Assembly (NCBI GenBank): GCA_022825385.1
Contig: JAJDWX010000013.1
Span: 18,824-82,823, forward strand
From: Rhodothermales bacterium
Lineage (GTDB): Bacteria > Bacteroidota > Rhodothermia > Rhodothermales > VXPQ01
Direction: 5' to 3'
DNA length: 64,000 bases
This document shows positions 59,033 through 64,000 of the stretch, piece after piece. Positions within the stretch are counted from its first letter, which is position 1, and every line of letters begins with the position of its first letter. The translations under genes were made by a program, and so were the position numbers. The notes beneath the pieces were generated by a model. It did not search any database. It worked only from the letters and a program-made list of their open reading frames with translations, and was not told the origin of the DNA.

Positions 59033-60163
59033 ATGACAAAACGAGTCCCCTCGACACACGTTCCGACAAACGCCGCGCGGCGACGCGCTTTTCGGGAAAA
59101 CCTGCTTGGCTGGTACGACGCCAACCGCCGGAATATGCCCTGGCGGAATACCTCCGACCCGTACCGCATCTGGTTGTCCGAAGTCATGCTTCAGCAAACC
59201 CGCGTGAACCAGGCGGAACCATACTACCGCCGATTCGCAGCGCGCTTCCCGACCGTCGAGCAGTTGGCCGCCGCTTCCCTCGACGAAGTGCTGGCGTGCT
59301 GGGAGGGCCTCGGCTACTATTCCCGCGCCCGCAACCTGCACAAGGCGGCCCGGCGCATCGTCGAGACGTTCGGCGGACGCCTGCCCGACGAAGAAGAAGC
59401 CATTCGTTCCCTGCCCGGCGTAGGGCCGTACACCGCGGCCGCCGTCCTTTCCATCGCGTACGGAAAAGCCCTCCCCGCCCTCGACGGAAACGCCATCCGG
59501 GTGCTTGCGCGGGTATTTCGGGTCGCAGAGGACGCAACCCGCGCGGCGACGCGCAACCAGTTGCGGGACCTCGCAGCGGACCTCATGGACCCGGCCCGCC
59601 CGGGCGCCTTCAATCAGGCGGTCATGGAGCTGGGAGCCAACGTATGCAAGCCCGCCGCGCCCCGGTGCGAAGCCTGCCCGCTGCGACCCGTCTGCGCCGC
59701 CGCCGAAGCAGGAGATCAAGCGGCGTTCCCGGTTACGCCCCCGCGCAAAAAGACGCCCCATTTCGATGTGGCGGTAGCCATCGTGTTCGACGAAGCCGGG
59801 CGCCTGCTGGTATGCAAACGTCCCGAGGAGGCCATGCTGGGCGGGTTATGGGAATTTCCCGGCGGCAAGCGAAAACCCGGCGAAACGCTGGACGCCGCAT
59901 GTCGGCGCGCCGTGCGCGAAAAATGGAACGCAGACGTCGAAACCCATGGCCTGGCGCGGCGGATCGACCATGCGTATACCCACTTCCGCATCACGATACA
60001 CGCCTTTCGGGCAAGCATTGCGGCGGGCGCGCCCCGGGCGCCTGCGGATCGGGCCTTTATGTGGGCGAACCACGCCGAACTGCAAACCCTGGCGTTTTCC
60101 AGAACGGGCCGCTTGCTCGTCGAATTCCTGAGCGTGGAGCAAGCGCAAAAACGCGGGGAATGA
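59033..60163 (+). CDS. mutY: A/G-specific adenine DNA glycosylase
   Basis: MutY removes adenine mispaired with 8-oxoguanine. The 376-residue protein has the HhH-GPD domain with the catalytic Glu in WLSEVMLQQTRV (E50) and catalytic Asp in LPALDGNAIRVLARV (D151). Iron-sulfur ligands C205, C212, C215 and C221 follow C-x6-C-x2-C-x5-C. The C-terminal domain is Nudix-like (GGLWEFPGGKRKPGETLDAA) but lacks a full catalytic box, as expected for 8-oxoG recognition. The start at 59033 is the nearest ATG to the conserved region; the frame is open further upstream. Confidence 0.94.
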   Translation: MTKRVPSTHVPTNAARRRAFRENLLGWYDANRRNMPWRNTSDPYRIWLSEVMLQQTRVNQAEPYYRRFAARFPTVEQLAAASLDEVLACWEGLGYYSRARNLHKAARRIVETFGGRLPDEEEAIRSLPGVGPYTAAAVLSIAYGKALPALDGNAIRVLARVFRVAEDATRAATRNQLRDLAADLMDPARPGAFNQAVMELGANVCKPAAPRCEACPLRPVCAAAEAGDQAAFPVTPPRKKTPHFDVAVAIVFDEAGRLLVCKRPEEAMLGGLWEFPGGKRKPGETLDAACRRAVREKWNADVETHGLARRIDHAYTHFRITIHAFRASIAAGAPRAPADRAFMWANHAELQTLAFSRTGRLLVEFLSVEQAQKRGE

Positions 60164-60283
60164 AACGACCGGGGCGGCGAAACGTAGGTAGGACAAGATC
60201 AGGATACTTCCTGCGCTTGCCATAACGCCCGCATCGTTCGCATCGTCCCCGCCGTCCATAGCGCGCCCCTCGCGCCCGCCGTC

Positions 60284-60931
60284 ATGGATTTTGAAAATTT
60301 TTTCTGGATTATTCCGCTCTTGTATTTGCTGAGGCGGCTGCTCTTTGGTTCGCGCAAGAAGCAAAAGGCCCGCAAACCTGCAACGCAGGCGCCCCGTCCT
60401 GCGCTGTCGCAAAAAGACCGGGACGACTTGCAGGAAGGGCTGGGCGAAATCGGGCGGGCGCTGGGCTTGCCCGCAGACCTTTTTCAGGAACATGGCGAGA
60501 AAACGCCGGCGTCTCCGGCCCCTTCGAGAACCCCTTCCGCGCGCGAAGAACCCGACCCCCTGTTTTCTGCGGCGGCGGGAGAAATGGTGGCGTACGACGC
60601 ATGGGCAGAACCAGTCTACGAATCCGACGCCCGGTTCGCCGAAGAGGAAGCCTTCGAAGCCGAGGGACGGCTCCCCGCCCCGGACCCAATCCATGCCAAC
60701 CTTAAAAACCAAGGCGGCGAAAACGGCGACTTAACTTTTTTAGGCGACGCGCAAGAAGAGGCCGAGAGCGCCGAAATCCCCTCGCCGTACGTACGCCCCG
60801 CCCGCGCCGGCCATGCGCTGCGCCGGCTGGCTGCAACCGCCTCGCTACAGGAAGCGGTGCTCCTGAAAGAAATCCTGGACCGGCCTGTCTCGCTGCGCCC
60901 CGGTCCCCGCCTGCCTTTCAAGTCCATATAA
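60284..60931 (+). CDS. Hypothetical protein with N-terminal membrane anchor
   Basis: The 215-residue protein has one short hydrophobic segment (FFWIIPLLYLLRRLLFG, about 5-21) followed by a basic cluster (SRKKQKARK) and a long charged, low-complexity cytoplasmic-type tail. SLQEAVLLKEILDRPVSLR near the C terminus is helical and resembles the short C-terminal helix of several small Bacteroidota proteins. No family is recognised. It follows mutY after 120 bases. Confidence 0.6.
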   Translation: MDFENFFWIIPLLYLLRRLLFGSRKKQKARKPATQAPRPALSQKDRDDLQEGLGEIGRALGLPADLFQEHGEKTPASPAPSRTPSAREEPDPLFSAAAGEMVAYDAWAEPVYESDARFAEEEAFEAEGRLPAPDPIHANLKNQGGENGDLTFLGDAQEEAESAEIPSPYVRPARAGHALRRLAATASLQEAVLLKEILDRPVSLRPGPRLPFKSI

Positions 60932-61139
60932 CGGAAAAGAAATATCCCGCGAAGCCGGGGCCGCGCAGATGTGAGCCGAAGCGCCTGACGGACCTGTGCT
61001 GGCTATGCCATTGTATCGCGACGATAATGCGGAAAATGGCCCGCCGGGGTTGGGCTTGGCTGGGCAAGGAATCCGGGCGGTCGGAAAGCTGGCCGCCCGG
61101 AGGAACGCGTTCGGTTTCGCCCTTCCAGACCGCCCCAAA

Positions 61140-61176
61140 AAAGTAAAAAATGTCTGGATACCAAATTTTTTACTTT
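61140..61176. repeat. 12-base perfect inverted repeat ahead of the island promoter
   Basis: AAAGTAAAAAAT (61140-61151) pairs with ATTTTTTACTTT (61165-61176) around a 13-base loop. It lies five bases upstream of a consensus -35 box and marks the change to AT-rich DNA. It may be an operator; an A/T-only stem makes a poor terminator. Confidence 0.7.
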
Positions 61177-61181
61177 AGGGC

Positions 61182-61210
61182 TTGACAGTATCCGGGCGGC
61201 GTGTTATACT
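61182..61210 (+). promoter_or_regulatory. Consensus sigma-70-type promoter
   Basis: TTGACA (61182-61187), a 17-base spacer, and TATACT (61205-61210) match the -35 and -10 consensus closely. It would drive the secreted-protein gene that begins at 61412, after a leader of about 195 bases. Confidence 0.75.
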
Positions 61211-61535
61211 ATGGATACATGCCCGGCGCAAGGTCGGAATTCCTGATCCATCCATAAACGCTTTCTTGCTATGCGTACCGAATCCGCTTCCCGCTCCGCG
61301 TTTTATCGTTGGTTTCATTACTGGGTTCTTTCGTTTCCTTTTGGTATGCCCTTCTGGCAAAAAGAACTCTACTCTTTACAGCCTCAGATTGATCGTACCT
61401 TTCGGGGTATAATGCGAACAATTATTCATTGGTCAATTTTTATGGTATCATTAATTTTATTTTTTAGTTTTATTCTGTCGATTGATGCTAATGCACAGGG
61501 TTATAATACTCCGGGGCCCCATAACGGATATGGCG

Positions 61536-61543
61536 GAAATAAT
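61536..61543. repeat. Target-site duplication, left copy (GAAATAAT)
   Basis: GAAATAAT directly abuts the left inverted repeat and is repeated exactly at 62935-62942 outside the right inverted repeat, as expected after transposition-like insertion. Confidence 0.85.
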
Positions 61544-61577
61544 GGGATTTATACGGAAAACTTGACGAAGCCCGTTT
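61544..61577 (+). repeat. Terminal inverted repeat, left
   Basis: 34 bases, identical to the reverse complement of 62901-62934; begins GGGATTTATACGG and ends GAAGCCCGTTT. Confidence 0.92.
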
Positions 61578-61649
61578 TCCGCCTGTTTCCGTGTAAACAT
61601 CCACGTCTCGCAAAAATCGCAATAACGGACATATCAAAATCATCCAGGC

Positions 61650-61678
61650 TTGCATAAATACCAGAAACGCTGTATACT
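61650..61678 (+). promoter_or_regulatory. Promoter of the methyltransferase-HNH gene
   Basis: TTGCAT (61650-61655), a 17-base spacer and TATACT (61673-61678) lie inside the mobile unit, 34 bases upstream of the ATG at 61713, so the unit carries its own promoter. Confidence 0.65.
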
Positions 61679-61712
61679 CCCGAACCCTATTCACGTAGAT
61701 CCCCCTGATACA

Positions 61713-62875
61713 ATGAAATCGAACTGGCAGAACCGCACTCTGTGGACAGGCGACAACCTGGACATAATGCGGGGAATGAACTCCGGCAGCGTTGACCTGA
61801 TCTACCTGGACCCGCCATTCAAGTCCAACCGGAACTACGAAGCCCCGATAGGATCTGACGCCGCAGGAGCCGCTTTTAAGGACACGTGGACCCTGTCAGA
61901 CGTTGATCATGCTTGGCATGGGGAGATTGCAGAAAAATCCCCCCCCTATATTCCGTTATTGCGGCGGCGGGCTTGGCCCATGGAAAGGGAATGAAGTCGT
62001 ACCTGATTATGATGGCTGTGCGCTTGCTGGAGATGAAGAGACTACTGAAAGAGACAGGAAGCATCTATCTGCATTGCGATCCAACAGCCAGCCATTACCT
62101 GAAAATGCTGATGGACACGGTTCTGGGAAAGGGGAACTACCTAAACGAAGTCGTGTGGAGTTATGGACTCGGAGGCTCTTCTAAAAGATTTTACTCAAGG
62201 AAGCACGACGTATTATTTTTTTATGCGGGCGAGGGTTATTGCTTTAACAAGCCGCTTGTTCCTGCAACCTCTATGCGGATGAAGGGGCAAATGAAGGGGG
62301 CAACTGATGTATGGGATATTCCAGCGATAAACAATATGGCCAAGGAGCGCACAGGCTATCCGACGCAGAAGCCATTAGCCCTGCTTGAGCGGATAATCCG
62401 GGCTTCAAGCAATCCGGGCGACGTAGTGTTCGACCCGTTCTGCGGTTGCGCCACTGCCCTCGTCGCCGCTGACAGGATCGAACGGCAATGGGTCGGCATA
62501 GACCTTTCGCCGCTCGCCGCCACGCTTGTTCTGAAACGCATACGGGAAGATCGGGGGCCACTGTTCAACGACGTGATACACAGAGAGGATTTTCCAAAGC
62601 GCACGGACTTGGGCAAACTCCCTCATTACAAGACGCACAAGCACACGCTGTTCGGGAAACAGGAGGGGCATTGCGCTGGATGCGAGACCGTATTCCCGTT
62701 CCGTAACTTCACGATAGACCATATCGTGCCCCAGAGCAAGGGCGGGCACGACCACATAGACAACCTGCAACTGCTTTGCAACGCCTGCAACTCGCAGAAG
62801 GGTAGCCGGACGCAAGAAGAGTTTCTCGCAGGGCTGATTGCCGCAGGCATCCGGTCAACGCCCTATGCCCAATAA
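61713..62875 (+). CDS. DNA methyltransferase fused to HNH nuclease, frameshifted at a C8 tract
   Basis: The ATG at 61713 opens a frame with VDLIYLDPPFKSNRNY (catalytic motif IV, DPPF). It would stop at 61994. After the run of eight C bases at 61939-61946, homology continues in the -1 frame: AGLAHGKGMKSYLIMMAVRL, GSIYLHCDPTASHYLKMLM, then FDPFCGCATALVAADRI (motif I region). Motif IV before motif I is the beta-class order. The last 70 residues form an HNH zinc nuclease: HCAGC, FTIDHIVPQSKGG, DNLQLLCNACNSQKG. One protein could therefore modify and cut. A single-base change or -1 slippage on CCCCCCC would give about 387 residues. Phase variation, programmed slippage, decay and sequencing error are all possible. 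Confidence 0.8.
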
Positions 62876-62900
62876 CGAAAGTCGGATGGAGATTACGCAG

Positions 62901-62934
62901 AAACGGGCTTCGTCAAGTTTTCCGTATAAATCCC
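62901..62934 (-). repeat. Terminal inverted repeat, right
   Basis: 34 bases, exact reverse complement of 61544-61577; begins AAACGGGCTTCG and ends TATAAATCCC. The fusion gene stops 25 bases before it. Confidence 0.92.
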
Positions 62935-62942
62935 GAAATAAT
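62935..62942. repeat. Target-site duplication, right copy (GAAATAAT)
   Basis: GAAATAAT directly outside the right inverted repeat, identical to 61536-61543. Confidence 0.85.
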
Positions 62943-63329
62943 GACCCTTGCAATCAAACGTCTGATAGTTATGATCCTGTGCGATGCTCCTATGAAAACC
63001 CCGGTAGCGATCCAAATAATCCGCCTGTTTATTCGAATCCCCCAAGTTCATATTCGGCGAAATCCCGTTCAGATACAGATTGGGGGGCCATTATTCGCAG
63101 CTGTCCCGGCGTAGGGGTTGGATACAATCCTGGAGGGCTTGCCAAATGTATTGTGAATAGTTATCACCTTTACGATACAAGCTGCGAAGCGGCGGAAATG
63201 GCGTTCATGGCAGGTGGTGCTGGTTTTGTGATCGTAGGAGCCATAAAATGGAATCCTTATTTTGCAGCAGGCGGCACATATTCTTTTTTAAGGGCTTTTT
63301 ATAATTACAACAAATGTGCGGGAGGATAA

Positions 63330-63622
63330 AAGGCAACAGGCAGACGATACAGGACGACCTGCAAAGGCGGAACTACTACGAAAAGAGTGGGATGCGAAAA
63401 TAAGGGAGACGGAGAAAGCCGAAAACACTTACCCCCAGCGCCGGGCCGGAGCCGGGGGATGGCACTGACGGCCTGCAGGGCTATGACCTTCATGGCCCCT
63501 GCGCCTTTTTGATACGTCTTGCTCCAGCCCATGTGAGTGGGCGGCTTCGCTACAGCACAAAAGCGCGTATCGCATAACGTATACAATATCTATGTTCACG
63601 TTGCCCCGGCGTCCGGCTTAGG
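63330..63622. other. Intergenic DNA between the split gene and the insertion sequence
   Basis: No convincing gene is seen. A possible GTG-started frame from 63316 encodes a charged peptide of about 50 residues (REDKRQQADDTGRPAKAELL), but it overlaps the preceding gene and has no recognisable family. The stretch contains a hairpin terminator near 63478. Confidence 0.5.
63478..63510 (+). terminator. Probable terminator hairpin
   Basis: GGGCTATGA pairs with TCATGGCCC around CCT (63478-63498, one G-U pair), and CTTTTT follows at 63505-63510. The six-base spacing to the T run is longer than ideal. Confidence 0.5.
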
Positions 63623-64000
63623 TGTGACCTCTCAATAGGTTGTTCATTATCTCCGGATTTCCGAATTTATTAGGCACATCCAATCGCAATCCATGGGGAG
63701 GTCCGCATGAAAATACACAAAAATTCCCGATTGACGCCGAAAGGTCGAGAGCTTCTGGTGAAGCGCATCGTTAACGACGGGATTCGCATCGAGGAAGCCG
63801 CCCAGGCTTCGGGAGTCAGCGTACGCACCGCGTACAAGTGGCTGGCCCGGTATCGCGCACAGGGGCGAGAAGGTCTCGAAGACCGTTCTTCGCGTCCTGC
63901 GCGTTGTCCGCATCGCACCTCGAAGGAACAACGTCGAACGATCCTCAAACTTCGCCGCGAACGGCGCACGTACCGGGAGATTAGCCAGAGAACCGGCGTG
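63623..64000 (+). mobile_element. Left part of an IS481-family insertion sequence (cut off by window)
   Basis: The transposase gene at 63707 defines the element. TGTGACCTCTCAATAGG at 63623 may be the left terminal repeat because IS481-type ends start with TGT, but the matching right end lies beyond the window. Confidence 0.5.
63707..64000 (+). CDS. IS481-family transposase (5' part, cut off by window)
   Basis: The 98 codons visible start MKIHKNSRLTPKGRELLVKR after a strong GGGGAGG ribosome site. They contain an N-terminal helix-turn-helix, EEAAQASGVSVRTAYKWLAR, and GLEDRSSRPARCPHRT, the typical linker of IS481-family DDE transposases. The catalytic DDE domain is beyond the window edge. No frameshift is seen in the part present. 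Confidence 0.9.
   Translation, partial: MKIHKNSRLTPKGRELLVKRIVNDGIRIEEAAQASGVSVRTAYKWLARYRAQGREGLEDRSSRPARCPHRTSKEQRRTILKLRRERRTYREISQRTGV

Larger units (their letters stand above)
61544..62934. mobile_element. 1,391-base mobile unit carrying a methyltransferase-HNH gene, 34-base inverted repeats, no transposase
   Basis: The first 34 bases (61544-61577, beginning GGGATTTATACGGAAAAC) are the exact reverse complement of the last 34 (62901-62934). An 8-base direct repeat, GAAATAAT, flanks them. The only gene inside (61713-62875) is a DNA methyltransferase-HNH fusion with its own promoter. No transposase or recombinase is present, so movement would need an enzyme supplied elsewhere or the HNH nuclease itself. 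Restriction-modification genes framed by inverted repeats and target duplications are a recognised class of mobile form. Insertion disrupts a secreted-protein gene. Confidence 0.85.
61412..63329 (+). pseudogene. Secreted Cys-containing protein gene split by the mobile methyltransferase unit
   Basis: The left part (61412-61543) starts ATG after GGGG and encodes a signal peptide (MRTIIHWSIFMVSLILFFSF to ANAQG) and GGNN. The right part (from 62943) continues DPCNQTSDSYDP and ends CAGG at 63329. Removing 61544-62934 plus one copy of the 8-base duplication joins them in the same frame, giving a 172-residue exported protein with seven cysteines and a hydrophobic GGAGFVIVGAI segment near the end. 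No family is recognised. As it stands the left half reads into the inverted repeat and stops at 61657, so the product is disrupted. Confidence 0.8.

Noticed and set aside
63316..63465. Small GTG-started charged frame after the split gene
   Set aside because: No homology, weak start, overlap with the preceding gene and no conserved feature.

Overview
The window is GC-rich (roughly 60% by eye) chromosomal DNA from a Gram-negative bacterium, most likely of the Bacteroidota/Rhodothermota branch. The evidence is a DUF4835/PorD-family protein, a PorV/PorQ-like barrel, an HhH-plus-barrel outer-membrane protein, two S46 dipeptidyl-peptidase lipoproteins, a Gcw_chp-type protein and Tat-exported sugar oxidoreductase/isomerase proteins. 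No species can be named from the sequence alone.

Region 1 (1-21.5 kb, minus strand) starts with a cut-off secreted lipocalin-like protein. It then holds a 14-gene block transcribed right to left: ilvB, ilvN, ilvC, leuB, leuA, leuC, leuD, cimA, gltB, gltD, thrB, thrC, a degenerate squalene-synthase-like gene and purM. Together these make valine, leucine and isoleucine (isoleucine precursors through citramalate), glutamate as amino donor, and threonine. Several joints are ATGA overlaps. Upstream of ilvB is a 48-codon leader ORF ending in a run rich in Ile, Leu and Val, with two mutually exclusive inverted repeats: a candidate attenuator.

Region 2 (22-32 kb) contains a Gcw_chp-family outer-membrane protein, a glycosyltransferase-like protein and a cysteine desulfurase (overlapping), two Tat-signal sugar-metabolism proteins, murA and a single-polypeptide restriction-modification enzyme.

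Region 3 (32-46 kb) is a minus-strand run of two S46 peptidases, mutS, purD, an NHL-repeat protein and a very large outer-membrane protein. Next come tRNA-Leu and a DUF4835/PorD-like gene. Region 4 (46.7-60.9 kb) has the two barrel proteins, a zinc-ribbon protein, tRNA-Arg, a class V aminotransferase, a UMF1-type transporter, rpiB, a repeat-rich intergenic region, a NIF3-like protein, a coiled-coil protein with a decayed zinc ribbon, rnpB, secG, a Nudix hydrolase, an Omp85/BamA-like protein, mutY and a small membrane-anchored protein.

Region 5 (about 61.1-64 kb) is more AT-rich accessory DNA. Its main feature is a 1,391-bp unit at 61544-62934 with perfect 34-bp terminal inverted repeats and an 8-bp target-site duplication. 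It carries one gene, a DNA methyltransferase fused to an HNH nuclease and frameshifted at a C8 tract, and no transposase. It has landed inside a secreted-protein gene, and precise removal restores one continuous 172-residue frame. The window ends inside an IS481-family transposase.
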